Assembly (NCBI RefSeq): GCF_004349105.1
Contig: NZ_SMLB01000006.1
Location: 124,001 to 188,000, forward strand
Direction: 5' to 3'
Length of the DNA stretch: 64,000 nucleotides
Origin: Jiangella aurantiaca
Lineage (GTDB): Bacteria; Actinomycetota; Actinomycetes; Jiangellales; Jiangellaceae
Part shown: positions 29,176 through 37,388 of the stretch, piece after piece
Position numbering within the stretch: position 1 is the first letter of the stretch
Layout: each line of letters begins with the position of its first letter
Position numbers and translations under genes: made by a program
The notes under the pieces: generated by a model
Told to the model about the DNA's origin: nothing
Seen by the model: the letters and a program-made list of their open reading frames with translations, nothing else
Databases searched by the model: none

Positions 29176-29499
29176 TCAATGTTCGATTCGATCTTTGGCC
29201 ACCGGGGCCTCCGGAAGCTCCAGTCGCGGCGGCGGGACCACCGGTGAGAGGGCACTGTGGCGCGGCTGGCGGGTCGCGTTGGCGATGACCACCGCGATGT
29301 ACGGCAGCACGACCGCACCCAGGATGAACACGATGCGCAGCCAGCCCTGGCTGATGACGGCCAGGGGCAGGCACGCGAGGCGGATGCCCATCATGATGAG
29401 GTACCGGCGTTGCCGGCTGGCGAGGTCGTCACTGCGCGGCGCCGCGGCCGTCGTGACCGACGGCACAGGATCGCTGCGACGCGCGCCGTGACCGTTCAC
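29176..29499 (-). CDS. DUF3099 membrane protein
   Basis: 107 residues. After a polar start VNGHGARRSDPVPSVTTAAA, ASRQRRYLIMMGIRLACLPL leads into a first membrane helix and LRIVFILGAVVLPYIAVVIA forms a second. A proline-rich basic tail ends the protein. The pattern is that of the actinobacterial DUF3099 family; function unknown. GTG 29499 was chosen because GGAAGG directly precedes it; the frame stays open farther upstream without family-like sequence. In related genomes such genes lie near SURF1 and fabG-fabI, as here. Confidence 0.8.
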   Translation of the reverse strand: MNGHGARRSDPVPSVTTAAAPRSDDLASRQRRYLIMMGIRLACLPLAVISQGWLRIVFILGAVVLPYIAVVIANATRQPRHSALSPVVPPPRLELPEAPVAKDRIEH

Positions 29500-29577
29500 C
29501 CTTCCACGGTAGGCCAGAATCGTGCGATCAAGTGCAGCCGGGCCGCCCAATGCGCCGGCGACTGGAGGGAGAGCGTC

Positions 29578-29787
29578 ATGAACCGCACCTATCGGGTGAC
29601 CGAGATCGTCGGCACGTCCACTGAGGGAATCGACGCGGCGGTGCGCAACGGCATCGGCCGAGCCGCTCAGACCCTGCGCCATCTGGACTGGTTCGAGGTC
29701 ACGGAGGTCCGCGGTCAGATCGTCGACGGCGAGGTCCAGCATTTCCAGGTCGGGATGAAGGTCGGCTTCCGGCTCGAGGACGCCTGA
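29578..29787 (+). CDS. Dodecin family protein
   Basis: 69 residues: NRTYRVTEIVGTSTEGIDAA, then RNGIGRAAQTLRHLDWFEVT, EVRGQIVDGEVQHFQVGMKV and a short end. Length and the central Trp of LRHLDWFEV, which stacks on flavins, fit dodecins. These assemble into hollow dodecamers that store or buffer riboflavin, FMN or CoA. ATG 29578 is preceded by GGAGGGAG. It is divergent from DUF3099. Confidence 0.92.
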   Translation: MNRTYRVTEIVGTSTEGIDAAVRNGIGRAAQTLRHLDWFEVTEVRGQIVDGEVQHFQVGMKVGFRLEDA

Positions 29788-29839
29788 CGGTAGCGTCGGC
29801 GCGGACGCACGAGACGCCCTAGCAGGAGGAGACAAGGAC

Positions 29840-30544
29840 GTGGGTCGGTCCGTACTGGTGACCGGTGGCAATCGTGGCATCGGCCTGGCCATCGCGCGCT
29901 CGTTCGCGCAGGCCGGTGACGACGTCACCATCACCTACCGCAGCGGCGAGCCGCCCGAGGGGCTGGCCGGGGTGCGCTGCGACGTCACCGACAGCGAGTC
30001 GGTCGACGCGGCGTTCACCGAGGTCGAGGCCGCGCAGGGGCCGGTCGAGGTGCTGGTCGCCAATGCCGGCATCACCCGCGACACGCTGCTGCTGCGGATG
30101 AGCGAGTCCGACTTCACCGACGTCCTCGACACCAACCTGACCGGCGCGTTCCGGGTCGCTAAGCGGGCCGCCAAGGGCATGTTGCGGGCCCGGAAGGGCC
30201 GCGTCGTGTTCATCTCCAGCGTCGTCGGTCTGCTCGGTTCGCCGGGGCAGATGAACTACGCCGCCAGCAAGGCCGGCCTGGTCGGACTGGCCCGGTCGAT
30301 GGCGCGCGAGCTGGGCAGCCGCAACATCACCGCCAACGTCGTCGCGCCGGGGTTCGTCGAGTCGGCCATGACCGCCGAGCTCACCGACGAGCGGCGCAAG
30401 GAAATCCTCGACGGCATCCCGCTGGGCCGCTACGCCAGCGCCGACGAGGTGGCGCGGGTGGTGCGCTGGGTGGCCAGCGACGACGCGGCGTACGTGACGG
30501 GAGCCGTCATTCCGGTGGACGGCGGATTGGGGATGGGTCACTGA
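29840..30544 (+). CDS. fabG: 3-oxoacyl-ACP reductase
   Basis: 234 residues. NADP-binding TGGNRGIG is near 8-15, VANAGITRD follows, and the catalytic pair is Tyr140 and Lys144 in MNYAASKAG, with Ser in FISSVVG. The end GAVIPVDGGLGMGH is typical. It reduces 3-oxoacyl-ACP in fatty acid elongation. GTG 29840 follows AGGAGGAGA; a TAGCGT hexamer near 29792 may be the -10. Its stop shares one base with the fabI ATG, the same order as mabA-inhA of mycobacteria. Confidence 0.95.
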   Translation: MGRSVLVTGGNRGIGLAIARSFAQAGDDVTITYRSGEPPEGLAGVRCDVTDSESVDAAFTEVEAAQGPVEVLVANAGITRDTLLLRMSESDFTDVLDTNLTGAFRVAKRAAKGMLRARKGRVVFISSVVGLLGSPGQMNYAASKAGLVGLARSMARELGSRNITANVVAPGFVESAMTAELTDERRKEILDGIPLGRYASADEVARVVRWVASDDAAYVTGAVIPVDGGLGMGH

Positions 30545-31308
30545 TGGGCATTCTGGAGGGCAAGCGGATCCTGGTCACCGGGGTCCTGACGGAGGCATCG
30601 TTCGCGTTCCACGTGGCGCGGCTCGCGCAGCAGGAGGGCGCCACCGTCGTGCTCACCGGGTTCGGCCGGATGAGCCTGGTGGAGCGCATCGCCAAACGGC
30701 TGCCGTCGACGCCGCCCGTGATCGAGCTGGACGTGCAGAACACCGAGCACCTCGACACCCTGGCCGCCCGGGTCAAGGAGCACGTCGACGGCCTCGACGG
30801 CGTCGTCCACTCGATCGGCTTCGCCCCGGCGACGGCGCTCGGCGGGAGCTTTCTGGAGACGCCGTTCGAGGACGTCTCGACCGCTGTCCACGTGTCGACG
30901 TACTCGCTGAAGTCGCTGACCATGGCCACGCTGCCGCTGATGCCCGACGGCGGCTCCGTCGTCGGCCTCGACTTCGACGCGCAGGTGGCCTGGCCCGGCT
31001 ACGACTGGATGGGCGTGGCGAAGGCCGGCATGGAGGCGACGGCGCGGTACCTCGCCAAGTACCTGGGCGAGAAGAACATCCGGGTCAACCTCATCTCCGC
31101 CGGGCCCGTGAAGACGATGGCGGCGCGGTCGATCCCCGGGTTCTCCGACTTCGAGGGCGTGTGGAACGAGCGCGCGCCGCTGGGCTGGGACCTGTCCGAC
31201 CCCGAGCCGGGCGCGCGCGGCGTCGTCGCGTTGCTGTCCGACTGGTTCCCTAAGACGACCGGTGAGGTCATCCACGTCGACGGCGGTGTGCACGCGGTGG
31301 GCGCGTGA
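30544..31308 (+). CDS. fabI: Enoyl-ACP reductase (InhA/FabI type)
   Basis: 254 residues. The divergent SDR start GKRILVTGVLTEASFAFHVA is that of InhA-like enzymes. LDVQNTEHLDTL, VHSIGFAP and the catalytic YDWMGVAK (Tyr153, Lys160) follow. RVNLISAGPVKTMAARSIPG is the substrate-binding loop. It reduces enoyl-ACP with NADH as the last step of each elongation cycle. It is coupled to fabG upstream and overlaps the peptidase gene downstream by GTGA, so the three form one transcript. Confidence 0.95.
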   Translation: MGILEGKRILVTGVLTEASFAFHVARLAQQEGATVVLTGFGRMSLVERIAKRLPSTPPVIELDVQNTEHLDTLAARVKEHVDGLDGVVHSIGFAPATALGGSFLETPFEDVSTAVHVSTYSLKSLTMATLPLMPDGGSVVGLDFDAQVAWPGYDWMGVAKAGMEATARYLAKYLGEKNIRVNLISAGPVKTMAARSIPGFSDFEGVWNERAPLGWDLSDPEPGARGVVALLSDWFPKTTGEVIHVDGGVHAVGA

Positions 31309-32606
31309 TCCCGGCCGGCCGCGACGGTTCGGTCCGGCTGGGTGGGCTGGTCCTGCGGGACCACTGGTTCGACGCCCCGCTGGACCATGCCGGTGCGCCG
31401 GGCGGGGAGACGATTCCGCTGTACGCGCGCGAGGTCGTGTCTGCGGAGCGGGCCGCCGACGGGTCCGACCGCGAGCAGCCGTGGCTGCTGTTCCTCCAGG
31501 GCGGCCCAGGCGGGAAGGCGACCCGGCCGCCCGGCGCGTCAGGCTGGATGGGCCGGGCGGTCAAGGACTTCCGGGTGCTGCTGCTCGACCAGCGCGGCAC
31601 CGGCCGGTCGACGCCCGCGACGGCGGCGACGCTGGCCCGGCGCGGCGACGCGGCCGCGCAGGCGGAGTACCTGGCGCATTTCCGGGCCGACGCGATCGTG
31701 GCCGACTCCGAGCTGATCCGCCGTCAGCTGGTCGGCGACGACGGGCGCTGGCACGTGCTCGGCCAGTCCTACGGCGGGTTCTGCTCGCTGACCTACCTGT
31801 CGTTCGCACCCGAGGGTCTGGCGTCGGTGATGCTGACCGGCGGCCTCGCCCCGGTCGCCGTCGGCGCCGACGACGTCTACGCCGCCACCTATCGCACCGT
31901 CGAGCGGAAGAACGAGCGGTTCCACGCCGCGTACCCGTGGGCCCGCGCGCGGCTGGAGGAGGTGGCCGCGTTCGTCCGTGCCAACGAGGTCGTGCTGCCG
32001 GACGGGTCGCGGCTCACCGTCCCGCGGCTGCAGGCGCTGGGGCACGGGCTGGGCGCGAGCTCGGCGATCCCCGGGATCGCCTACCTGCTGGAGGAGGCGT
32101 TCGCCGCCGACGGCGTGCTGTCCGACACTTTCCTCGTCGGGGCATGGCAGGCGCTGTCGTTCGCGAGCCAGCCGCTGTACGCCGTCCTGCACGAGGCCTG
32201 CTACGCCCATAACGCCTCGACCCAGTGGTCGGCGCAGCGGGTAGGCGCCGGGCTGCCGCAGTTCTCGCCCGACGCGGACCCGCTGCTGCTCACCGGCGAG
32301 ATGATCTACCCCTGGATGTTCGAGCACGACCCCGCGCTGGTCCCGCTGCGCGAGACGGCCGAGCTGCTCGCCGAGCGGTCGTGGGGTCCGCTCTACGATC
32401 TCGACCGGCTGGCCGCCAACGACGTCCCGGTCGTTGCCGCCCTCTACACCGAGGACATGTACGTCGACGCCGGCCTGTCCCGCGACACCGTGGCGCGGGT
32501 CCGCGGCCTGCGCGCGTGGGAGACCAACGCCCACGAGCACGACGGCCTGCGCGAGACCGAGGACGTCGTCGACCGGCTGATCCGGATGAACCGAGGAGAG
32601 CGCTGA
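31305..32606 (+). CDS. S33 family alpha/beta hydrolase (proline iminopeptidase-like)
   Basis: 433 residues. The oxyanion segment FLQGGPGGKATRPP, DQRGTGRSTPA and the nucleophile elbow GQSYGGF (Ser near residue 151) are the S33 signature. A long cap domain follows. VPVVAALYTEDMYVDAGLS probably holds the acid, and the C-terminal NAHEHDGLRE holds the catalytic His. Homologues remove N-terminal proline or act on dipeptides; this long type is a tricorn-interacting/prolyl aminopeptidase relative. No signal peptide. The GTG start lies in the fabI stop, so it shares the fatty acid operon without an obvious link. Confidence 0.88.
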   Translation: MIPAGRDGSVRLGGLVLRDHWFDAPLDHAGAPGGETIPLYAREVVSAERAADGSDREQPWLLFLQGGPGGKATRPPGASGWMGRAVKDFRVLLLDQRGTGRSTPATAATLARRGDAAAQAEYLAHFRADAIVADSELIRRQLVGDDGRWHVLGQSYGGFCSLTYLSFAPEGLASVMLTGGLAPVAVGADDVYAATYRTVERKNERFHAAYPWARARLEEVAAFVRANEVVLPDGSRLTVPRLQALGHGLGASSAIPGIAYLLEEAFAADGVLSDTFLVGAWQALSFASQPLYAVLHEACYAHNASTQWSAQRVGAGLPQFSPDADPLLLTGEMIYPWMFEHDPALVPLRETAELLAERSWGPLYDLDRLAANDVPVVAALYTEDMYVDAGLSRDTVARVRGLRAWETNAHEHDGLRETEDVVDRLIRMNRGER

Positions 32607-32717
32607 CTGCGGACAGAGGCGACCGAGCCGAGCTGTGCCGGCGACAGCAGGAGGCGCTCCAGGTGGCCGAGCGCCCGCCGGCGGCGGGTGGGGTGCGGTC
32701 GTGCGGCGACCCGGCGG

Positions 32718-33818
32718 TCAGTGCGTCCGCTCCGTCGCCAGCTCGATGAGCTGCGACAGCGCCTTGCGGCCGACGTCGGTGACGTCGGCGGCGTCGAGGG
32801 TGGCGCGGGCGTCCGCGACCAGGTCGGTGACCAGCGCCTCGACCCGGGCCAGCGCGCCGGTGCCGACCAGCACGCCGCGCAGCGCCGTCACCCCGTCGAG
32901 GTCCAGCCCGGGGTCGCCGAGCAGCGACCCGACCATCGCGGCCTCCTCCACCGATGCCCGCTCCAGGGCGTACGCGATGAGCAGCGTCCGCTTGCCCTCG
33001 CGCAGGTCGTCGCCGGTGGGCTTGCCGGTCTGCGCGGGGTCGCCGAACACGCCGAGCACGTCGTCGCGGAGCTGGAACGCCTCGCCGAGGGCCGCGCCGA
33101 ACCGCCGGTACGACGCCAGCACCGGATCCGGCGCCCCGGCCAGCGCACCGCCGATGACCAGCGGATGCTCGACGGAGTAGCGCGCGGACTTGTAGCGGAT
33201 CACCGTCCGGGCGCGGTCAGCTTGACCCCCCGGCAGCCCGCCGCCGCTGACCTGCTCGAGCATGTCGAGGTACTGGCCGCCGCCGACCTCGGTGCGCATG
33301 CGGTCGAACACCGCCCGCGCGGCCCGCAGCCGGTCGCCGTCGACGACGGCGTGGTCGAACAGCTCGGCGCTCCATGCCAGGAGCATGTCGCCGAGCAGGA
33401 TCGCCGCGGCCGTGCCGAACGCGTCCGGGTCGCCCTGCCAGCCGGAGTCGCGGTGCAGCGTTGCGAACCGGCGGTGGACGGACGGCAGCCCGCGGCGGGT
33501 GTCGGAGCCGTCGATGAGATCGTCGTGGACCAGCGCCGAGGCCTGGAACAGCTCCAGCGCCGCCCCGACGGTCACCAGCGCGTCGTCCGCCGGGTCGCCG
33601 CCGGCTGCCCGCCAGCCCCAGTAGCAGAACGTCGGGCGCAGCCGCTTGCCGCCGGACAGGAACGCCGCCGAGGCGTCGACCAGCGGCAGCGTCTGCGGGC
33701 TGGCCTCGCCCAGCAGTTGGCGCTGGGTGTCGAGGAACGCGTCGAGGGCCTCCTGGACGCGAGGCCGCAGGAGGCCGACCGGGTCGTCGGGGCCCGCGAG
33801 GGGCGCAAGGTTCACCAC
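32718..33818 (-). CDS. Polyprenyl (geranylgeranyl-type) diphosphate synthase
   Basis: 366 residues. The first aspartate-rich motif is in SALVHDDLIDGSDTRRG near 95-110 and the second in QLRDDVLGVFGD near 250. FLSGGKRLRPTF binds isopentenyl diphosphate. The two residues before the first motif (A-L-V-H) are small, which in the family favours C15-C20 products, but length cannot be fixed. It supplies prenyl chains for quinones, carotenoids or cell-wall carriers. GTG 33818 lies seven bases after TAGCCT, a leaderless arrangement. It is divergent from metF, as in mycobacteria (idsA2-metF). Confidence 0.9.
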   Translation of the reverse strand: MVNLAPLAGPDDPVGLLRPRVQEALDAFLDTQRQLLGEASPQTLPLVDASAAFLSGGKRLRPTFCYWGWRAAGGDPADDALVTVGAALELFQASALVHDDLIDGSDTRRGLPSVHRRFATLHRDSGWQGDPDAFGTAAAILLGDMLLAWSAELFDHAVVDGDRLRAARAVFDRMRTEVGGGQYLDMLEQVSGGGLPGGQADRARTVIRYKSARYSVEHPLVIGGALAGAPDPVLASYRRFGAALGEAFQLRDDVLGVFGDPAQTGKPTGDDLREGKRTLLIAYALERASVEEAAMVGSLLGDPGLDLDGVTALRGVLVGTGALARVEALVTDLVADARATLDAADVTDVGRKALSQLIELATERTH

Positions 33819-33825
33819 GCCTGCA

Positions 33826-33831
33826 AGGCTA
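33826..33831 (-). promoter_or_regulatory. -10 element of a likely leaderless prenyl synthase mRNA
   Basis: On the minus strand TAGCCT (33831-33826) is followed by seven bases and GTG at 33818. The spacing supports this GTG as the true start although the frame is open farther upstream. Confidence 0.5.
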
Positions 33832-34036
33832 GGGGTGCCGGTCGCGTCCGGCCCGGCCAGGGCGGCCTCCAGGTCGTCGACGATCGCGTGCGCCGACGAC
33901 GTGATCGTCTCGCGGGCGCCGGTGTTCTGCCCGTTGGCCAGGACGAAGATTCGCGCGCGCGCAGGTCGTCCTAACGCCGAAGATCGCCAGCTGCCCGACC
34001 GCTGAGACGATCTGTCCGAAACCCGGACGTGGTCGG

Positions 34037-34042
34037 TACGCT
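34037..34042 (+). promoter_or_regulatory. -10 element of a likely leaderless metF mRNA
   Basis: TACGCT is followed by six bases (GAGCGA) and the metF ATG at 34049. No Shine-Dalgarno is seen in that space. Confidence 0.55.
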
Positions 34043-34048
34043 GAGCGA

Positions 34049-34966
34049 ATGGCTCTGGGACTTCCGTCGACGATGCCCGGCGGTGCGCGCACCATCCGGG
34101 AGCTGTTGGCCGCCGGCGGGAGATCGTTCTCGTTCGAGTTCTTCCCCCCGAAGAGCGAGCAGGGCGAGATCACGTTCTGGCAGACCATGCGCGAGCTCGA
34201 GCGGCTGCAACCGACGTTCGTCTCGGTCACGTACGGCGCCGGCGGCACCACGCGCGACAAGACGGTGCGCATCACCGAGGGCGTCGCCCGCGACACCACG
34301 CTCACCGTCGTCGGCCACCTCGCCGCGGTCAGCCACTCGGTCGCCGAGCTGCGCAACGTCATCGGCCAGTACGCGGACGCCGGGGTGCGCAACTTTCTCG
34401 CGTTGCGCGGCGACCCGCCGGGCAATCCGCGGGGCGAGTGGGTCAAGCATCCGGAGGGCTTCGAGTTCGCCGAGGACCTGGTCCGGCTGATCCGCGCCCA
34501 CGGCGACTTCTGCGTCGGCGTGGCCGCGTTCCCGGACAAGCACCCGCGCTCGCCCGACCTCGAGACCGACGCCCGGTTCCTGGCCCGCAAGTTCCAGGCC
34601 GGCGCCGACTACGCCATCACCCAGATGTTCTTCCACGCCGACGACTACCTGCGGCTGCGCGACCGCGTCGCGGCGGCCGGCGGAGAGGCGCCGATCATCC
34701 CGGGCATCATGCCGGTGACGAACCTGCGGCAGATCCAGCGCTTCGCCGAGCTCACGGCCGCCGACTTCCCGGCTCCACTGGCGCAGCGGCTGCTCGCCGT
34801 CGAGGACGACCCCGAGGCCGTGCGCGCGATCGGCGTCGAGGTGGCGACCGAGTTGTGCGAGCGGCTGCTCGCCGAGGGCGTCCCCGGGTTGCACTTCATC
34901 ACGCTGAACAAGTCGACGGCGACGCGCGAGATCTACCAGAACCTCGGGGTCGGCGCCCTGTCCTGA
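34049..34966 (+). CDS. metF: 5,10-methylenetetrahydrofolate reductase
   Basis: 305 residues of the TIM-barrel MetF family. [14 protein letters not shown] contains the catalytic Glu. [15 protein letters not shown] binds folate, and FLALRGDPP with [15 protein letters not shown] bind [12 protein letters not shown] and [10 protein letters not shown] complete the barrel. It reduces methylene-THF to methyl-THF for methionine synthesis, linking with metK earlier in the window though not adjacent. Its start fits a leaderless mRNA. Confidence 0.96.
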   Translation: MALGLPSTMPGGARTIRELLAAGGRSFSFEFFPPKSEQGEITFWQTMRELERLQPTFVSVTYGAGGTTRDKTVRITEGVARDTTLTVVGHLAAVSHSVAELRNVIGQYADAGVRNFLALRGDPPGNPRGEWVKHPEGFEFAEDLVRLIRAHGDFCVGVAAFPDKHPRSPDLETDARFLARKFQAGADYAITQMFFHADDYLRLRDRVAAAGGEAPIIPGIMPVTNLRQIQRFAELTAADFPAPLAQRLLAVEDDPEAVRAIGVEVATELCERLLAEGVPGLHFITLNKSTATREIYQNLGVGALS

Positions 34967-34979
34967 GAGTCGTCAGGCG

Positions 34980-36137
34980 TCAGGCCCGGCCGATCCGGTC
35001 GGTGACGATCGCGGCCGACAGCGCGACCAGTGGGATGCCCGGGCCGGGGTGCGCGCCCGCGCCGGCCAGGTAGAGGCCGCGGACCCGGGTGACGTTGGCC
35101 GGGCGGCGGAAGATCGCGGTGACGCGGCCGGCGGCGGCGCCGTGGACGGCGCTCGGGGCGACGTGCTCCACGCGGCCGTCGGGCGTGTCGTAGGTGATCG
35201 TGGCCGGGCCGCCATCAGCCGGGAAGCGGACAGACGGGGTGGAGCCAGGTTCCGCGTCTGCCGGGAGCGGCGTGACGACGGTGCGGACGGCGCCGGGCGC
35301 GGGCTCGCGGTGGTCCCGTCGGCGCCGGAAGAGGCCGCGGCGGTCGTCGGCGATCCCGCCGGGCAGCAGCCGCGGTGATGCCGTCCACACGACGGCGTCG
35401 GCGTGCACCGTCTCGCCGCCGGCCAGCACCACGCCAGTGACCCGTTTGCCGTCCAGCGCCGGGCCGGCCGCCGGCGCGTCGTAGCGGAACGTCGCGCCGC
35501 GCTCCGTCGCCCGCGCCGCCAGCACGCCGACCAGCCGCGTCAGCCCGTCGGGCACCGTCCACACCCCGAACGTCTGCTCCAGGTACGGCAGCACGGTGAG
35601 CGCGGCGGGCGCCGTCGCCGGGTCCGCGCCGTGGCGGGTCGCGTACGACCCCAGCACCGCCCGCAGCCGCGGCTCCCGCAGTGACGCGGCGACGTCGCGC
35701 AGCGTCTCGCCGGACGGAGCGGGCTTGGCGCCGGCGTGCCCGAGCACGAGCGGCCGCAGCTCCCGCCAGGACCGGTCGCCGTGCGCGACGACGGCGTCCC
35801 ACTGCGCGCCCGTGCCGGCGCCGAACGCCTGGTCGAGGGCACGCCGGGTGCCGGACGGGCTGGCGTTCGGGACGCTGACCCCAGTGCCGTCGGCGAACAC
35901 CCAGCGGGCCGCGGGGTCGACCGGGACGACGTCGAGCTCGCGCTCCAGCGGCCGGCCGGTCTTGCGGAACAGGTCGCGCAGGACCGCCGGCAGTGTGAAC
36001 GGCTGCGGAGGGAAGACCAGCTGGCCGCCCGGCGCCGGACCGGACTCTAGCACCGTCACGTCGTGGCCGAAGTCGGCGAGGGCGAGGGCGGAACAGAGCC
36101 CGGCCAGGCCGGCGCCCACGACGACGACGCGCGCCAT
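34980..36137 (-). CDS. FAD-dependent CrtI/phytoene-desaturase-like oxidoreductase (short)
   Basis: 385 residues. The N-terminal dinucleotide fold VVVGAGLAGLCSALALADFG and DVTVLESGPAPGGQL is intact. The C-terminal FAD signature GLYLAGAGAHPGPGIPLVAL is that of the CrtI/CrtN group. Carotenoid desaturases usually have about 480-510 residues; the middle substrate domain is shorter here, without a frameshift. A prenyl synthase lies nearby, but no phytoene synthase is present, so carotenoid work is only a possibility. It converges on metF with a 13-base gap. Confidence 0.82.
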   Translation of the reverse strand: MARVVVVGAGLAGLCSALALADFGHDVTVLESGPAPGGQLVFPPQPFTLPAVLRDLFRKTGRPLERELDVVPVDPAARWVFADGTGVSVPNASPSGTRRALDQAFGAGTGAQWDAVVAHGDRSWRELRPLVLGHAGAKPAPSGETLRDVAASLREPRLRAVLGSYATRHGADPATAPAALTVLPYLEQTFGVWTVPDGLTRLVGVLAARATERGATFRYDAPAAGPALDGKRVTGVVLAGGETVHADAVVWTASPRLLPGGIADDRRGLFRRRRDHREPAPGAVRTVVTPLPADAEPGSTPSVRFPADGGPATITYDTPDGRVEHVAPSAVHGAAAGRVTAIFRRPANVTRVRGLYLAGAGAHPGPGIPLVALSAAIVTDRIGRA

Positions 36138-36143
36138 GTGCCG

Positions 36144-36644
36144 TCAGGCGGTGACGTCGACGGGGGTGCCGCCGGTGACCCGGACCAGCTCGTCGAACGT
36201 CGTCGGGAAGACGGTGTGCGGGTGGCCGGCGGCGGCCCAGACCCGGTCGTACTTGGCCAGCCAGACATCGACCAGCGTGCGCACCGGCGCCGGGTGGCCG
36301 ACCGGCGCGACGCCGCCGATGGGCTGGCCGGTGTGCGTGCGGACGAACGCGGGGTCGGCCCGCCCGACGGTGGCGGCCCCGGCCGCGCGGGCCAGCGCCG
36401 CGACGTCTGCCCGGTGGGCGCCGCTGGTGAGAACGAGCAGGGGAGCGCCGTCGCAGTCGAAGATCAGCGAGTTGGCGATCGCGCCGACCTCGCAGCCGAG
36501 CTGTTCGGCCGCAGCTGCGGCGGTCGGCGCGGAGTCGGTGAGGGCGACGACCTCGGGGCTTGCGCCCGCCGCCGCGAGCGCCGCCCGGACACGCTGGACG
36601 TTCGGGTGGGCGAGGACCTTGTCGGCACTGTCAGAGCTGGTCAC
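36144..36644 (-). CDS. YbaK/prolyl-tRNA editing domain protein
   Basis: 166 residues. VQRVRAALAAAGASPEVVAL, TAAAAAEQLGCEVGAIANSL, LVLTSGAHRADVAALARAAG and TGQPIGGVAPVGHPAPVRTL cover the YbaK/ProX fold, including the GGVAPVGH substrate-pocket loop. Such proteins remove wrongly attached amino acids (Ala or Cys) from tRNA-Pro in trans. GTG 36644 is eight bases after TAGGGT on the minus strand. It ends six bases before the start region of the oxidoreductase gene and is probably co-transcribed with it. Confidence 0.9.
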   Translation of the reverse strand: MTSSDSADKVLAHPNVQRVRAALAAAGASPEVVALTDSAPTAAAAAEQLGCEVGAIANSLIFDCDGAPLLVLTSGAHRADVAALARAAGAATVGRADPAFVRTHTGQPIGGVAPVGHPAPVRTLVDVWLAKYDRVWAAAGHPHTVFPTTFDELVRVTGGTPVDVTA

Positions 36645-36652
36645 AGGGGTCG

Positions 36653-36658
36653 ACCCTA
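36653..36658 (-). promoter_or_regulatory. -10 element upstream of the YbaK gene
   Basis: Minus-strand TAGGGT (36658-36653) lies eight bases before GTG 36644, consistent with a leaderless or near-leaderless transcript. Confidence 0.45.
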
Positions 36659-36718
36659 CCGCCTTCGCCGTCGTCCTCGAGACGTTGTCGGTGCCGGGGT
36701 GTACATTGCTCAGTGAGG

Positions 36719-36734
36719 TCGAACAGTCGTTCGA
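36719..36734. promoter_or_regulatory. LexA-binding SOS box
   Basis: TCGAAC-AGTC-GTTCGA is a perfect match to the actinobacterial/Bacillus-type SOS consensus TCGAAC-N4-GTTCGA. It lies 20 bases upstream of the HEPN gene ATG (36754), just downstream of a TACATT hexamer at 36702-36707. It should block transcription of that gene until DNA damage. The divergent YbaK gene starts 75 bases away and might also be affected. Confidence 0.85.
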
Positions 36735-36753
36735 ACATGATGCGGAGGCGGCC

Positions 36754-37269
36754 ATGACTGTCGAGGTTCAGGAGTTCAGCAGGGTTGCGGGCGGCCACGG
36801 TCTGCCGGCCCGGCGGACGCGGCCGCCCCTGGGTCACGCCACCCTCGATCTCATCGAGCACGCGCGCCTGTGCCTCGCCGAGGCGGCGTCGGCCGGCCAC
36901 GCGGGCGACCGGTTCGCCGCGGCGCACCTGGCGGCGCTGCGGGCCGCGGCCGCTGTGCTGGCGGCGAAGGCCCGGCCGGCCCAGACCGGAAAGGGCCGCG
37001 GCCGGCGCGGGCACGGGCCGCGCAACGTGTGGGAGCTGCTGCCCGGGGTCGCGCCCGAGCTGGCCGAGTGGGCCGCGTTCTTCGGCGCCAATGCCGGCAA
37101 GCGGGCCGCCGCGCAGGCCGGGCTGCCCGGCGCGGTCACCCCGCGCGAGGCCGACGACCTGCTCCGCGAGGCCGACACTTTCCTCGGGCTGGTCTGCGTC
37201 CTGCTCGGGCTGCCGTACCAGGAGCCGCTCGACGGCCCGGTCGTGGCGCTGGTCCCCGGCGCGGCCTGA
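36754..37269 (+). CDS. SAV_6107 family HEPN domain protein
   Basis: 171 residues. The all-helical core is HATLDLIEHARLCLAEAASA, FAAAHLAALRAAAAVLAAKA, then a basic loop and NVWELLPGVAPELAEWAAFF, and a last helical part AVTPREADDLLREADTFLGL. This matches the SAV_6107 HEPN family of actinobacteria. Many HEPN proteins are RNases, but a clear R-x4-6-H motif is not certain here; RRGHGPRNVW is the nearest region. ATG 36754 is preceded by GCGGAGG. A perfect SOS box directly upstream indicates DNA-damage control. Function is unknown. Confidence 0.85.
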   Translation: MTVEVQEFSRVAGGHGLPARRTRPPLGHATLDLIEHARLCLAEAASAGHAGDRFAAAHLAALRAAAAVLAAKARPAQTGKGRGRRGHGPRNVWELLPGVAPELAEWAAFFGANAGKRAAAQAGLPGAVTPREADDLLREADTFLGLVCVLLGLPYQEPLDGPVVALVPGAA

Positions 37270-37388
37270 CAGCCGACGCGGCGTGGGCCGCCGGCGCCGG
37301 TCGGCATCGCCGGTCCGGGAAGCCCTGGGGCGGCCGCTGCGTTACAGAGGTTGTTTGGTCTTGTCTGTCCGATGTCGGGAGTGCCGCC

